Shown: positions 8,597 to 18,913 of the stretch, in pieces
Layout of the letters: each line of letters opens with the position of its first letter
Numbering within the stretch: position 1 is the first letter of the stretch
NCBI GenBank assembly: GCA_021801255.1
Contig: JAJYYH010000063.1
Location: 62,001 to 126,000, forward strand
Direction: 5' to 3'
Length of the DNA stretch: 64,000 nucleotides
Source: Pseudomonadota bacterium
Lineage (GTDB): Bacteria > Pseudomonadota > Alphaproteobacteria > Acetobacterales > Acetobacteraceae
Notes under the pieces: model-generated
The model's input: the letters and a program-made list of their open reading frames with translations, nothing else
Told to the model about the DNA's origin: nothing
Databases searched by the model: none
Program-made: the position numbers and the translations under genes

Positions 8597-9703
8597 ATGG
8601 CTGACTATCCGGATGCGGCGGAGCAGGTGCGCAAGGAAGCCTCGGGCGCGACGCGGCGGGTGAAGCGTCGTCTGCCGTGGAAACGCGCGCTGCTGGCCCT
8701 TATCGGGCTCGGCGTCATCGCCGGGGCGAGCTATTACTGGTATCTCACCAAGGACGAGGAGAGCACCGACGACGCCTATACCGATGGCCGCGCCATCAGC
8801 ATCGCGCCGCAGGTCGCCGGCAATGTGGTCAATCTCGCGATCGATGATAACCAGTTCGTCCATCGCGGGGATTTGCTGGTGGCGATCGATGCGCGGCCTT
8901 TCCGGGCGGCGCGCGATCAGGCGCGTGGCCAGTTGGAACTCGGGCAGGCGCAGTTGCAGAGCGCCCGGCTCGCCCTCACGATCGCCCAGATAACCTATCC
9001 CGCCAAGCGCGCCGCCGCCGAGGCGCAACTGGCCTCGGCCGAGGCCGCCGAGGTCAAGGCCGAGGCCGATCTCAGGCGCCAGCGCAATCTGCCGGTCGCG
9101 GCGACCACGCGGGAGAATATCGATGCCGCCGTCGCCGCCGCGGCCGAGGCCACGGCGCAGGTGGAACAGGCGCGCGCCGCGCTCAAGGAGGCTGATCTCG
9201 TGGCGGAAAATATCGCCGTCGCCGAGGCCCAGGTAAAACAGCTCGCGGCCCAGGTGGATGCGGCGAAGGCGGCGCTCGATCAGGCCGCGATCAATCTCGG
9301 CTATACCGAGGTCACGGCGCCGCAGGACGGCTGGGTTACCAAGCGCAATGTCGAGCTTGGCACCTATGTCCAGCCCGGCCAGCAGATCCTCGCGATCGTC
9401 TCGCCGGAGGTCTGGATCACCGCTAATTTCAAGGAAACCCAGCTTGATCGCATGCGGCCGGGGCAAAAAGTGGCGATCCATGTCGATGCCTATCCGGGGC
9501 TGACGCTGGCCGGCCACGTTGACAGCATCCAGAAGGGCTCGGGCAGCAAGTTCACCGCTTTTCCGCCGGAGAACGCCACCGGCAATTTCGTGAAAATCGT
9601 CCAGCGCGTGCCCGTCAAGATCGTCATCGAGAGCGGGCTCGACCCGAAACTGCCACTGCCACTCGGCATCTCGGTCGAGCCTACCGTCAAACTCCTCGAT
9701 TAG
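8597..9703 (+). CDS. emrA: HlyD/EmrA-family membrane fusion protein
   Basis: A 368-residue periplasmic adaptor linking an inner-membrane MFS pump to an outer-membrane channel. The N-terminus is cytoplasmic and basic, followed by one membrane anchor (ALLALIGLGVIAGASYYWYL, about residues 32-51). A biotinyl-lipoyl half-motif (DGRAISIAPQVAGNVVNLAI) leads into a long alanine-rich coiled-coil hairpin (about residues 110-230), then the second lipoyl half (GYTEVTAPQDGWVTKRNVE) and a beta-barrel. The ATG at 8597 has ggcgggag upstream. emrB starts 8 bp after the stop, so the two form one transport unit. Confidence 0.9.
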   Translation: MADYPDAAEQVRKEASGATRRVKRRLPWKRALLALIGLGVIAGASYYWYLTKDEESTDDAYTDGRAISIAPQVAGNVVNLAIDDNQFVHRGDLLVAIDARPFRAARDQARGQLELGQAQLQSARLALTIAQITYPAKRAAAEAQLASAEAAEVKAEADLRRQRNLPVAATTRENIDAAVAAAAEATAQVEQARAALKEADLVAENIAVAEAQVKQLAAQVDAAKAALDQAAINLGYTEVTAPQDGWVTKRNVELGTYVQPGQQILAIVSPEVWITANFKETQLDRMRPGQKVAIHVDAYPGLTLAGHVDSIQKGSGSKFTAFPPENATGNFVKIVQRVPVKIVIESGLDPKLPLPLGISVEPTVKLLD

Positions 9704-9711
9704 GTGGCCTC

Positions 9712-11304
9712 ATGACCGCGCCTGCCACAGCGCCCGGAGCGGCCTCCTGGGCGCCCGCCGCCAACCCTTGGGCGATTGCCCTGGTTGTCACGCTGGCCGC
9801 CTTCATGGAGGTGCTGGATACCACCATCGTCAATGTCTCGCTACCCTATATCGCTGGCAGCATGTCGGTGAGCAACGACCAGAGCACCTGGACGCTGACC
9901 TCCTATCTCGTCGCCAACGGCATCGTGCTGCCAATTTCCGGCTGGTTGTCGAGCCTGATCGGGCGCAAGCGCTATTTTCTCCTCTGCATCGGCGCCTTCA
10001 CGCTGTTTTCCTTTCTTTGCGGCAGCGCCACCAGCCTTTCGGAACTGATCGTCTTTCGCCTGTTGCAAGGATTTTTCGGCGGCGGGCTGCAACCGAGCCA
10101 GCAGGCGATCATTCTCGACACATTTCCCCCGGCGCAGCGCGGTCGCGCGTTCGGCGTCGTCGCCATGGCGATCATCGTGGCGCCGGTGCTCGGCCCCACT
10201 TTGGGTGGTTGGCTCACCGATCACTACAACTGGCGCTGGATTTTTTTCATCAATGTGCCGATCGGGCTGATCACGCTGCTCGGCGTTGCCCGTCTGGTCG
10301 AGGATCCACCTTGGTTGGCGGCGCTTGAGCGCACCCGCGCGCGGCGCGGCATCGACTATATCGGGCTCGGCCTGATCATGCTCGGCTTCGGCGCGTTGCA
10401 GGTGTTCATGGATCGCGGCGAGGACGCCGACTGGTTCGGCTCGCCCTTCATCGTTCTGATGGCCGGGCTCGCCGCTTCCAGCCTGATCGCGGCCAGCGTC
10501 TGGCTGTGGCAGGCGAAGGCGCCGGTGGTCAAGCTCCGGGTTCTCAAGGATCGCAATTTCGCCATCGGCTGCCTGATGATTTTCGCAACCGGCCTGGTGC
10601 TCTACGCGAGCGCGGTGATCGTGCCGCTGCTCGCGCAGACCGTGCTCGGTTATACGTCGTTCCTGGCTGGCCTGTTGCTCGCGCCGGGGGCGGCGCTGGT
10701 GATCGCGACCATCCCCATCGTGATCGCGTTGATGGCGCGGGTCGAGACCAGGCTGATCATCGCGTTCGGCTTTTTCACCCTCGGCGCGGCGCTGATTTTC
10801 TCGCGCGCGCTCGCGCCCGATATCGATTTCACCACGCTGCTCGCCATGCGCTCGGCGCAGAGCTTCGGGCTGGCCTTCCTGTTCGTGCCGATCAGCACGA
10901 TTACCTTTGTTACCTTGCCGGCGGCCGACAATGCCGATGGCACGGCGCTGTTCACCATGTTCCGCAACCTGGCGGGCTCGATCGGCATCGCCGCGGCGAC
11001 CGCGCTGATCACCGAGCGGGCGCAGGTGCATCAGGCGTTTCTCGCCCCCCACCTGACGGCCCTCGATGCCCCGTTCACGGCGCTGCTGAACCAGCGCACG
11101 GCGAGCCTGCTGGGCCAGGGGATGGCGCCGTCATCGGTCCATCAGCAGGCGCTCGGCATGATCGAGCAGACGCTGCACACCCAGGCCTCGATCCTCGGCT
11201 ATATCGATGTCTTCGGCTATGCCGCGCTCGCCGCCTTCATGGTGGTGCCGTTCGCCTTTCTGCTGCGCCCGGGGCGCGGCAGCGCGCCCGGCGCCATCCA
11301 TTGA
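9712..11304 (+). CDS. emrB: DHA2-family MFS drug efflux permease (EmrB type)
   Basis: A 530-residue inner-membrane proton/drug antiporter with about 14 hydrophobic segments, the DHA2 pattern. The first helix carries the family motif LDTTIVNVSLPYI (about residues 35-47), and motif A (GWLSSLIGRKRYF) follows helix 2. A long periplasmic stretch near the C-terminus is typical of EmrB. It partners with the upstream adaptor and would need a TolC-like channel; one is encoded at 61279 in this window. Substrates are probably hydrophobic toxicants, by family inference. Confidence 0.9.
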   Translation: MTAPATAPGAASWAPAANPWAIALVVTLAAFMEVLDTTIVNVSLPYIAGSMSVSNDQSTWTLTSYLVANGIVLPISGWLSSLIGRKRYFLLCIGAFTLFSFLCGSATSLSELIVFRLLQGFFGGGLQPSQQAIILDTFPPAQRGRAFGVVAMAIIVAPVLGPTLGGWLTDHYNWRWIFFINVPIGLITLLGVARLVEDPPWLAALERTRARRGIDYIGLGLIMLGFGALQVFMDRGEDADWFGSPFIVLMAGLAASSLIAASVWLWQAKAPVVKLRVLKDRNFAIGCLMIFATGLVLYASAVIVPLLAQTVLGYTSFLAGLLLAPGAALVIATIPIVIALMARVETRLIIAFGFFTLGAALIFSRALAPDIDFTTLLAMRSAQSFGLAFLFVPISTITFVTLPAADNADGTALFTMFRNLAGSIGIAAATALITERAQVHQAFLAPHLTALDAPFTALLNQRTASLLGQGMAPSSVHQQALGMIEQTLHTQASILGYIDVFGYAALAAFMVVPFAFLLRPGRGSAPGAIH

Positions 11305-11321
11305 CCCCGCGCCGCGCGGGG
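11305..11321 (+). terminator. GC-rich hairpin after emrB
   Basis: A perfect 7 bp stem, ccccgcg-ccg-cgcgggg, starts immediately after the emrB stop. No T-tract follows, so intrinsic termination is uncertain; it may instead protect the mRNA 3' end. Confidence 0.4.
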
Positions 11322-11395
11322 CCATCTGCCCGAGGCGGCGTGCTTTGCGTTCGCCGGGTACTATGCGAGGTTAACGTAAGCGAGGTTGGGGACGG

Positions 11396-12589
11396 ATGCG
11401 AAGGCTGCGAAACGCGTTGATCGTGACGCTCGGTCTTGCCGGCGGGCTTGCCGGCCCGGCGGCGGCGCAGTTCGGCGCTGCCGGGCCGCCAGCGGTTGGC
11501 GTGGTGCGGGTCGAGCGCCAGCCGGTGACCGAGACCAGTGAATTCGTCGGCCGCATCCAGGCCACCGACCGGGTCAATCTCGTGGCGCGTGTCACCGCTT
11601 TCCTGGAAGAGATCCATTTCACCGAAGGCGCCGAGGTCAAGAAAGGCGCCCTCCTCTATCGCCTCGAACAGCCGCCCTTCCAGGCCGATCTCCAGGCCAA
11701 GGCGGCCACTGTTCAGCAAATGCAGGCGCAATTGCAGAACGCCGAGATTACATTGCACCGTGCCGAGACGCTGCTGCACACGCCCGCCGGCCAGCAATCG
11801 ACGGTTGATGACGCGCGCGCCAACGAATTGTCCTATCAAGCGCAGATGATGCAGGCCCAGGCCAATCTCCGCGTCTCGCAGATCAATCTCGGCTATACCG
11901 AAATCCGCGCCCCGATCGATGGCAAGATCGGCCGCACGGCGGTGACCATCGGCAATGTCGTGAGCCCCTCCTCGGGCACGCTCACCACCATCGTCAGCCA
12001 GGATCCGATGTATGTGGTGTTTCCGGTCTCGGTGCGTGAGGCTATCGATCTGCGTCAGCGCTACCGCGACAAGGGTGGGCTCGACGCCGTGCTGATCCGC
12101 GTCCGCCTGCCTGACGGGCGGCTCTATGGGCAGGCCGGCAAGGTTGATTTCGTCGATAACACGATCTCCGCCAATACCGATACGATCATTCTCCGCGGGG
12201 TCATCGCCAACCCGCTGCTGGCGGCGGAGAAAGAGGCAAGCGTCGTCGCCGCGCGCGAGCTGACCGATGGCGAGTTCGTGAGCGTGCTGCTGGAAGGGAT
12301 CAATCCGGTCGAGGCGCTCACCGTGCCGCGCGCCGCGGTGCTGTCCGACCAGACCGGCGATTATGTCTATGTGGTAGGTGCGGGCAACAAGATCGAGCAG
12401 CGGCGCGTGCAGTTGGGCCAGTCGAGCCCGACGACGGCGGTGGTGATGAGCGGGCTCTCGCCGGGCGAGATGGTGGTGCTCGAGGGCTTGCAGCGGGCGC
12501 GCCCTGGCCTCGTCGTCGCGCCCGGCCCGGCGAGCCCGCCGCCCAACGCGCATGCTGCCGCCGGCGGCGCTGGCGCGAAGCAGGACTGA
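11396..12589 (+). CDS. RND efflux periplasmic adaptor subunit (AcrA/MexA type)
   Basis: A 397-residue membrane fusion protein. The N-terminal signal peptide runs to about residue 24 ([16 protein letters not shown]) with no lipobox cysteine. A lipoyl half ([20 protein letters not shown]), a helical hairpin (about residues 100-160), the second lipoyl half ([20 protein letters not shown]), a beta-barrel and a membrane-proximal domain follow in the usual order. It bridges the RND pump encoded 4 bp downstream to an outer-membrane factor. No outer-membrane factor is in this operon, so a shared TolC is likely. Confidence 0.9.
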   Translation: MRRLRNALIVTLGLAGGLAGPAAAQFGAAGPPAVGVVRVERQPVTETSEFVGRIQATDRVNLVARVTAFLEEIHFTEGAEVKKGALLYRLEQPPFQADLQAKAATVQQMQAQLQNAEITLHRAETLLHTPAGQQSTVDDARANELSYQAQMMQAQANLRVSQINLGYTEIRAPIDGKIGRTAVTIGNVVSPSSGTLTTIVSQDPMYVVFPVSVREAIDLRQRYRDKGGLDAVLIRVRLPDGRLYGQAGKVDFVDNTISANTDTIILRGVIANPLLAAEKEASVVAARELTDGEFVSVLLEGINPVEALTVPRAAVLSDQTGDYVYVVGAGNKIEQRRVQLGQSSPTTAVVMSGLSPGEMVVLEGLQRARPGLVVAPGPASPPPNAHAAAGGAGAKQD

Positions 12590-12593
12590 GAAG

Positions 12594-15500
12594 GTGATCT
12601 CGGCGGTTTTCGTCGATCGGCCGCGGCTCGCGATGGTGATCGCGATCATCACCACGCTCGCCGGCCTGCTCGCCATGCTGCGCATTCCAGTGGCGCAGTT
12701 CCCCGATATCGTGCCGCCGCAGGTGACGGTGACGGCGGTTTATCCCGGCGCTTCGGCCGATGTCGTCGAGACCAATGTCGCGCAGCCGATCGAGGGCCAG
12801 GTGGTCGGCGTCGATCGCATGCTCTACATGAAATCGAACAGCGGTAACGACGGCAGCTACACCCTCAACACCAGCTTCGCACTTGGCACCAATCCCGATA
12901 TCGACGTCGTCAACGTCAACAACCGGGTGCAGACGGCGCTCTCGCAGCTCCCCTTCGAGGTCCAGCAGGAAGGCCTGGTGGTCCAGAAAAAATCCGCCGC
13001 CGTCCTGCAATTCATCGTGCTTTACAGCGAAACCGGCAAGCAGGATCCGCTGTTCATCACCAATTACGTGATCATCAACGTGCTTGATGCGATTGCGCGC
13101 ACGCCGGGCGTCGGGCAGGCGTCGCTGTTCGCCAAGATGAACTATTCGATGCGTATATGGTTTGATATCCAGCGCCTCGTGAGCCTCAACCTCGCGCCCT
13201 CGGATGTCATCGCGGCGATCCAGGCGCAGAACGTGCAAGCCCCGGTGGGCCGCATCGGCGCGCGGCCGATCAAGGGCGATCAGCAATTCCAGCTCAATGT
13301 CCAGACCCAGGGTCAGCTCAAGACCCCGGCGCAATTCGGCGCCATCGTGCTGCGCGCCTTCCCCGATGGCTCGGTGCTGCGGGTGCGCGATGTCGCGCGT
13401 GTCGAGATGGGAGCGCAGAACGAGGATAGCGAGAGCCGCATCGATGGCCGCCCTGGCGTGCCGATCGGCATCTATCTCTCGCCCGGGGCCAATGCGGTCG
13501 CGACCGCGACGGCGGTCAACCAGACGCTGGCGCGGCTCAGCCAGCGTTTTCCCGCGGGCATGAAGGCGCAGGTGATGTATGACAGCACCACCTTCGTCTC
13601 GGACACCATTCACGAAGTGATCCGCACCCTCACCGAGGCGTTTTTGCTCGTCGTCCTCGTGGTCTATCTCTTTCTCGGCAATTTCCGCGCGACGCTGATC
13701 CCGATGGTCGCCGTGCCGGTGAGCCTGATCGGCACCTTTGCCGCTTTGCTGGCACTCGGCTACTCGGCCAATACCGTCTCGCTGCTCGCCATGGTGCTCG
13801 CGATCGGCATCGTCGTCGATGACGCGATCGTCGTCGTCGAGAATGTCGAGCGGGTGATGGAGGAGGAGCCGGAGATTTCCCCCGCCGAGGCAACCAAGAA
13901 GGCGATGCGCCAGATCACCGGCCCGATCATCGCGATCACGCTGGTTTTACTTTCGGTGTTCGTGCCCGTGGCCTTCATTCCCGGCCTCTCGGGAACGCTG
14001 TTTCGCCAGTTCGCGGTGACCATCAGTTGCGCGATGCTGATTTCCGCGATCAACGCGCTCACCCTCTCGCCGGCGCTCTGCGCGGTATTTCTTCGCCATG
14101 AGGGGAAAAAGCGCGGGATCATGGGAGGGGTGCTGCGCGGCGTCGATTTTCTCCGCGACGGCTATGCCGCGATCGTGCGGCGGCTGTTGCGCGTGGCCGC
14201 GCTCGCGCTCGTACTGATCGCAGTTTTTGCTGCCTCCATCTGGGGATTATCGCTCCGCACGCCGACCGGGTTTCTCCCCGAGGAGGATCAGGGGGCCTTC
14301 TTCGTCGCGGTGCAATTGCCCGACGGCGCCTCGGTCGCGCGCACCGCGGCAACCACCCGCGAGGTCGAGGGCATCCTGCACAAGATGCCGCAAGTCGCCA
14401 ACACGCTCTCGATCATCGGCTTCTCGCTGCTCGATTACGTCTCCGAGCCCAATGCCGCGTTCATGGTCGCGCGTCTCGCACCCTTCGCCGACCGGCGTGG
14501 CGCGGCGAACGCGGCGCAAGCGCTGATCCGCCAGATGTTTGGCGCGGCCCTCGGCATCCGCTCGGCAATCGTTTTCCCCTTCAACCTGCCCCCGATCATC
14601 GGACTTTCGACCTCGGGCGGGTTCGAATACGATCTCGAGGGTCTGGAGGGTCAGGACCCGGTGGCGATGGGCAGCGTCATGAACGGCCTGCTCGCCGTGG
14701 CCAATCGCGACCCCCATCTGGCGCGCGTCTTCTCGACCTTCACCGCCTCCAACCCCTCGATCTATCTCGATATCGACCGCGAGAAGGCGCAAGCGCTCGG
14801 GCTCAACATCAACGACGTGTTCACCGCGCTGCAAGCGACATTGGGTGGAATCTACGTCAATAATTTCAGCCTGTTCGGGCGTACCTGGCAGGTCAATATC
14901 GAGGGCGAGGCGGCGAACCGGCGCGATATGTCCGATATCTGGCAGATCTATGTGCGCAACAATGTCGGGCAGATGGTGCCGCTGCGCTCGATCGCCGAAC
15001 TGCGCATCATCCAGGGCCCGCAGGTGATCGTGCGCTATAACAACTACCGTGCGATCTCGATCCTCGGCAGCCCGGCGCCCGGCGTCTCCTCGGGTGATGC
15101 GCTTGCCGCCATGGCGGCGATTTCGGCCAAAACCTTGCCGCCCGGCTATGCTTTCGAATGGACCGGCACCGCCTATCAGGAGCAGCTCGCCGCCGGGCGC
15201 ACCGGCCTCATCCTCGGCCTCGCGGTGCTGTTCGCTTATTTGTTTCTGGTCGGACTCTATGAGAGCTGGATGATCCCGATCCCGGTGCTGTTGTCCGTCG
15301 TCGTGGGCGTCACCGGCTCGTTCATCGCGTTGCTGATCGCTGGCTTGCCGCTCGATCTCTACGCCCAGATCGGCCTCGTCGTGCTGATCGCGCTGGCCGC
15401 CAAGAACGGCATTCTGATCGTCGAATTCGCCAAGGAGCAGCGGGAGGCCGGACATTCGATCCGCGACGCCGCCGCCCTGGGCGCGCGCATGCGGTTCCGC

Positions 15501-15749
15501 GCGGTGATGATGACCTCGGTTGCTTTCATCCTCGGCCTGGTGCCGCTGGTCTGGGCCGAGGGCGCGGCGATGCTGAGCCGGCGCGGCGTCGGCACGGCGG
15601 TATTCGGCGGCATGATCGCGGCAAGCTCGGTCGGCATCTTCCTCATCCCGATGCTGTACATGAGCTTCCAACGCCTCCGCGAATGGGGCAAGGCACGCTT
15701 TTCGCGGCGGGGCGTAGAGCGCCAAAAGGTGGAGATGCCGGGGGAATGA
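12594..15749 (+). CDS. RND efflux pump permease, HAE1 family (AcrB-like)
   Basis: A 1051-residue inner-membrane pump, the usual AcrB size, with a large periplasmic loop after helix 1 and another after helix 7. Recognisable family segments include [19 protein letters not shown] (pore domain), the helix 4 region [20 protein letters not shown] with the proton-relay aspartates, and helix 10-11 [20 protein letters not shown] chose GTG 12594 ([13 protein letters not shown]) because ggactgagaag precedes it and the usual short cytoplasmic N-terminus results. It works as a trimer with the adaptor just upstream. Substrate range is not predictable. Confidence 0.93.
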   Translation: MISAVFVDRPRLAMVIAIITTLAGLLAMLRIPVAQFPDIVPPQVTVTAVYPGASADVVETNVAQPIEGQVVGVDRMLYMKSNSGNDGSYTLNTSFALGTNPDIDVVNVNNRVQTALSQLPFEVQQEGLVVQKKSAAVLQFIVLYSETGKQDPLFITNYVIINVLDAIARTPGVGQASLFAKMNYSMRIWFDIQRLVSLNLAPSDVIAAIQAQNVQAPVGRIGARPIKGDQQFQLNVQTQGQLKTPAQFGAIVLRAFPDGSVLRVRDVARVEMGAQNEDSESRIDGRPGVPIGIYLSPGANAVATATAVNQTLARLSQRFPAGMKAQVMYDSTTFVSDTIHEVIRTLTEAFLLVVLVVYLFLGNFRATLIPMVAVPVSLIGTFAALLALGYSANTVSLLAMVLAIGIVVDDAIVVVENVERVMEEEPEISPAEATKKAMRQITGPIIAITLVLLSVFVPVAFIPGLSGTLFRQFAVTISCAMLISAINALTLSPALCAVFLRHEGKKRGIMGGVLRGVDFLRDGYAAIVRRLLRVAALALVLIAVFAASIWGLSLRTPTGFLPEEDQGAFFVAVQLPDGASVARTAATTREVEGILHKMPQVANTLSIIGFSLLDYVSEPNAAFMVARLAPFADRRGAANAAQALIRQMFGAALGIRSAIVFPFNLPPIIGLSTSGGFEYDLEGLEGQDPVAMGSVMNGLLAVANRDPHLARVFSTFTASNPSIYLDIDREKAQALGLNINDVFTALQATLGGIYVNNFSLFGRTWQVNIEGEAANRRDMSDIWQIYVRNNVGQMVPLRSIAELRIIQGPQVIVRYNNYRAISILGSPAPGVSSGDALAAMAAISAKTLPPGYAFEWTGTAYQEQLAAGRTGLILGLAVLFAYLFLVGLYESWMIPIPVLLSVVVGVTGSFIALLIAGLPLDLYAQIGLVVLIALAAKNGILIVEFAKEQREAGHSIRDAAALGARMRFRAVMMTSVAFILGLVPLVWAEGAAMLSRRGVGTAVFGGMIAASSVGIFLIPMLYMSFQRLREWGKARFSRRGVERQKVEMPGE

Positions 15750-15843
15750 GCCGGCGCCTGCATCCGTACCGCGCCACTTGGCCTTGGCCGGCGGCGCGTA
15801 CATCTGTAGCGTGATGTTGAATGGGAAGCGGAGAGCGCAAGCG

Positions 15844-18174
15844 ATGACCAAATTCGGCCTGGCCCAACCCGTGCGACGCATCGAGGATCCGCGCCTTCTC
15901 AAAGGCGATGGCCGCTATACCGACGACATAACGCCGCCCGGGACGCTGATCGGCGTGGTGCTGCGCAGCCCGCACGCCCATGCCCGCATCACCGCGATCG
16001 ACACCAGCCGCGCCAGGACAGTGCCGGGCGTGGTCGCGGTCTATACCCATGCCGATCTCGCCGAGGATGGCATCGGCGGTCTGCCCTGCGCTGTCCCGCT
16101 CAAGAATCGCGACGGCAGCCCGCGCTTCGATCCGCCCCATCCGGTGCTCGCCGATGGCGTCGTGCGCCATGTCGGCGATCCGGTCGCCTTCATCGTCGCC
16201 GAGACCGCGCAAGCGGCGCGCGACGGCGCCGAGGCGGTCGATGTCGCCTACGATATCCTGCCCGCGATCACCGATCTGGCGCGCGCCACCCAGGCGGACG
16301 CACCGCTGGTCTGGGCCGGGGCTGCGCGCAATATCTGCTTCGACTGGGAAACCGGCGATCGTGCCAAGACCGAGGCGCTGTTCGCCAAGGCCGCGCATGT
16401 CACGCGCCTCACCGTGGTCAACAACCGCGTCGTCGTCAACAGCATGGAGGCGCGCGCCGCACTCGCGGAGTTCGACGCCCGCGACGCACGCTGGCGGCTG
16501 ACCACCAACACCCAGGGCGGCTGGCTGCTCAAGCAATTGCTGGCGGAGGCGGTGTTCCGCGTCCCGCAGGAAAAATTCCGCGTGATCACCCCCGATGTCG
16601 GCGGTGGCTTCGGGATGAAGATTTTCCTTTATGCCGAGCACGCGCTCACCTGCTACGCCGCGCGCAAACTCGGGCGGGCGGTGAAATGGCGCTCCGAGCG
16701 CTCGGAGGCGTTTCTCTCCGATACGCAAGGCCGCGCCAATCTCACGGAAGGTGAGATCGCGCTCGACGCGGCCGGCAAGGTTCTCGCGCTCAGAACCCGG
16801 AACTATGCCGACATGGGCGCCTATCTCTCGACCTTCGCACCCTTCATCCCGACCCTGGCGGGAACCAAGGTGCTCGCCAGCGTCTATGGTTTTCAGGCCA
16901 TCCACGCCAATGTCATCGGCGTTTTCACCAACACCGTGCCGGTTGATGCCTATCGCGGCGCCGGCCGCCCGGAAAGCAACTACCTGGTCGAGCGCTTGAT
17001 CGATGCGGCGGCGCGTGAACTCAAAATCGACCCCGTGGAGCTGCGCAAGCGCAATCTCGTGCCGCCCGCCGCCATGCCCTTCACCTCGGCGATGGGCCAG
17101 ACCTATGACAGCGGCGATTTTGGCCGGGTGATGGACGCGGCGCTCCTCAAGATCGACTATGCGGGCTTCCCCGCCCGCCGCGCCGAGGCGCGGGAGCGGG
17201 GCCGGCTGCGCGGCATCGGCATGGCCTATTACCTCGAGGCCACGGGCGGCGCGCCCTCCGAGCGGGCCGAGATCCGCTTCGCCGGAGATGGCGGCGTCGA
17301 TCTCTATGTCGGCACGCAATCGACCGGCCAAGGCCACGAGACCGCCTATGTCATGCTCACCGCCAACCGGCTCGGCATCGACCCCGACAATATCCGCGTC
17401 CACCAGGGCGATACCGACGAAATCCCGACCGGCGGCGGCACGGGCGGTGCGCGCAGCCTCTACTCCGAGGGCCAGGCCATTCTTGTCACCACCGCGACCG
17501 TGATCGAGAAGGGCAAGGCCGCGGCCGCCGAGATGCTCGAAGCGGCGGTCGCCGATATCGTGTTCGACGATGGGCGGTTTTCCATCATCGGTACCGATCG
17601 CGGCGTTGATATTCTCGAACTCGCCCGCCTGCAGCGCGAAAAATTCGCCGCCGGCAAGGACGTGACGCTGCTTGACGCCGCGGAAGTGGCGGAAATCAGC
17701 AGCCACACCTTCCCCAATGGCTGCCATATGGCCGAGGTCGAGATCGATCCCGAGACCGGGGTCGCGCGCGTCGTGCGCTATGTCGTCTGCGACGATGTCG
17801 GCAAGGCGGTCAATCCGATGATCGTGCGCGGCCAGGTGCATGGCGGCGTGGCGCAGGGGCTGGGTCAGGCGCTGCTGGAGCGCACCGCCTACGATCCGCA
17901 ATCGGGCCAGCTGCTTTCGGGGAGTTTCATGGATTACGCGGTGCCGCGCGCCGATGATCTCCCTGATATCGAGGTTGATCTGATCGAGGTGCCGTGCGGC
18001 ACCAACCCGCTCGGCGTCAAGGGCGCGGGCGAGGCCGGCGCGGTCGGCAGCCCGCCGGCGGTCATGAATGCCCTGCTCAACGCGCTTGCCGAGCGCGGCG
18101 TTGTGCATCTCGATATGCCGGCGACGCCTGAACGGGTATGGGAGGCGCTGCACCAGGCGCGCCCTGCGGCATAG
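15844..18174 (+). CDS. Molybdenum hydroxylase large subunit, xanthine dehydrogenase/CoxL family (orphan)
   Basis: A 776-residue molybdopterin-binding large subunit. The N-terminal hammerhead domain begins RRIEDPRLLKGDGRYTDDI. The active-site loop reads AYRGAGRPESNYLVER (about residue 370), the form II pattern, not the AYRCSFR loop of true aerobic CO dehydrogenase. The catalytic glutamate lies in GVKGAGEAGAVGSPPAV near residue 727. The ATG at 15844 has ggagag upstream. The medium (FAD) and small (2Fe-2S) subunits that normally complete this enzyme are not adjacent, and the next gene is convergent. The substrate is unknown; hydroxylation of an N-heterocycle or aldehyde is typical. Confidence 0.88.
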   Translation: MTKFGLAQPVRRIEDPRLLKGDGRYTDDITPPGTLIGVVLRSPHAHARITAIDTSRARTVPGVVAVYTHADLAEDGIGGLPCAVPLKNRDGSPRFDPPHPVLADGVVRHVGDPVAFIVAETAQAARDGAEAVDVAYDILPAITDLARATQADAPLVWAGAARNICFDWETGDRAKTEALFAKAAHVTRLTVVNNRVVVNSMEARAALAEFDARDARWRLTTNTQGGWLLKQLLAEAVFRVPQEKFRVITPDVGGGFGMKIFLYAEHALTCYAARKLGRAVKWRSERSEAFLSDTQGRANLTEGEIALDAAGKVLALRTRNYADMGAYLSTFAPFIPTLAGTKVLASVYGFQAIHANVIGVFTNTVPVDAYRGAGRPESNYLVERLIDAAARELKIDPVELRKRNLVPPAAMPFTSAMGQTYDSGDFGRVMDAALLKIDYAGFPARRAEARERGRLRGIGMAYYLEATGGAPSERAEIRFAGDGGVDLYVGTQSTGQGHETAYVMLTANRLGIDPDNIRVHQGDTDEIPTGGGTGGARSLYSEGQAILVTTATVIEKGKAAAAEMLEAAVADIVFDDGRFSIIGTDRGVDILELARLQREKFAAGKDVTLLDAAEVAEISSHTFPNGCHMAEVEIDPETGVARVVRYVVCDDVGKAVNPMIVRGQVHGGVAQGLGQALLERTAYDPQSGQLLSGSFMDYAVPRADDLPDIEVDLIEVPCGTNPLGVKGAGEAGAVGSPPAVMNALLNALAERGVVHLDMPATPERVWEALHQARPAA

Positions 18175-18199
18175 GCAAGGGCTTTTATCTTGGGCCTGC

Positions 18200-18913
18200 T
18201 TAGGCGCCGAGCCCGAAATAGGCGCGGTGCAGGGCGTTGTCCGCGTGCAGTTCGGCGACGCTGCCGGAAAACCCAACGCGCCCGCCCTCCAGCGTAAAAA
18301 CCCGCTCGGCGAGATCGAGAAATTTCACGTTCTGCTCGGCGATCAGCAGCGCCAGGCCAGTGGCGTGGAAGCGCCTGAGAATGCCGATCACCTGGCCGAC
18401 GAAAAGCGGCGAAAGCCCGGCCGAGGGCTCGTCCATGATGAGCAGGCGTGGCGCGCCGGCCAGGGCCTTGGCGATGCCGAGCATCTTGCGCTGCCCGCCC
18501 GAGAGGCTGCCGGCCAAGGCGCCGCGCCGCGCCGCGAGATCGGGGAACACCGCGTAGAGTTCATCGAGCCGGCGCCGGAGCCGCGCGGGCGGGCTGAACT
18601 GGCCGCCGATCGCCAGATTTTCGGCAATGCTGAGTGCTGTGAAAACGCCGATCTCCGACATATAGGCAAGCCCCCGCCGCACCCGCCGATCGCTCGGCCA
18701 GGTGGTGATCTCCTCGCCCTCCAGGCTGACCCGCCCCGCCCAGGCCGGCATCAGCCCGAGGAGCACTTTCAGCAGCGTCGTCTTGCCAGCGCCATTGGGG
18801 CCGAGCAGCACCACGCTCTCGCCCGCGCCAACCGTGAGCCCCGCGCCCCACAGCACCCGCACCTTGCCGTAGCCCGCCGCCAAGCCTTCGGCGCGGAGCA
18901 GATCAGCCGGCAT
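18200..18913 (-). CDS. livF: Branched-chain-type ABC transporter ATPase (LivF-like)
   Basis: A 237-residue ATP-binding subunit of a HAAT-family importer. Walker A GPNGAGKTT (about residue 40), signature LSGGQRKM (about residue 140) and Walker B LLIMDEPSAGLSP are intact; the short length and GLAYMSEIGVFTALSI region fit LivF. The ATG at 18913 gives the usual N-terminus (ADLLRAEGLAAGYG) and overlaps livG by 11 bp. It is the last gene of the transporter set livK-H-M-G-F. The stop is 25 bp from the convergent molybdenum hydroxylase gene. Confidence 0.88.
   Translation of the reverse strand: MPADLLRAEGLAAGYGKVRVLWGAGLTVGAGESVVLLGPNGAGKTTLLKVLLGLMPAWAGRVSLEGEEITTWPSDRRVRRGLAYMSEIGVFTALSIAENLAIGGQFSPPARLRRRLDELYAVFPDLAARRGALAGSLSGGQRKMLGIAKALAGAPRLLIMDEPSAGLSPLFVGQVIGILRRFHATGLALLIAEQNVKFLDLAERVFTLEGGRVGFSGSVAELHADNALHRAYFGLGA

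Noticed and set aside
15643-18276. An 877-codon minus-strand frame opposite the molybdenum hydroxylase gene
   Set aside because: Composition is typical of an antisense shadow in GC-rich DNA; the plus strand has clear family motifs.
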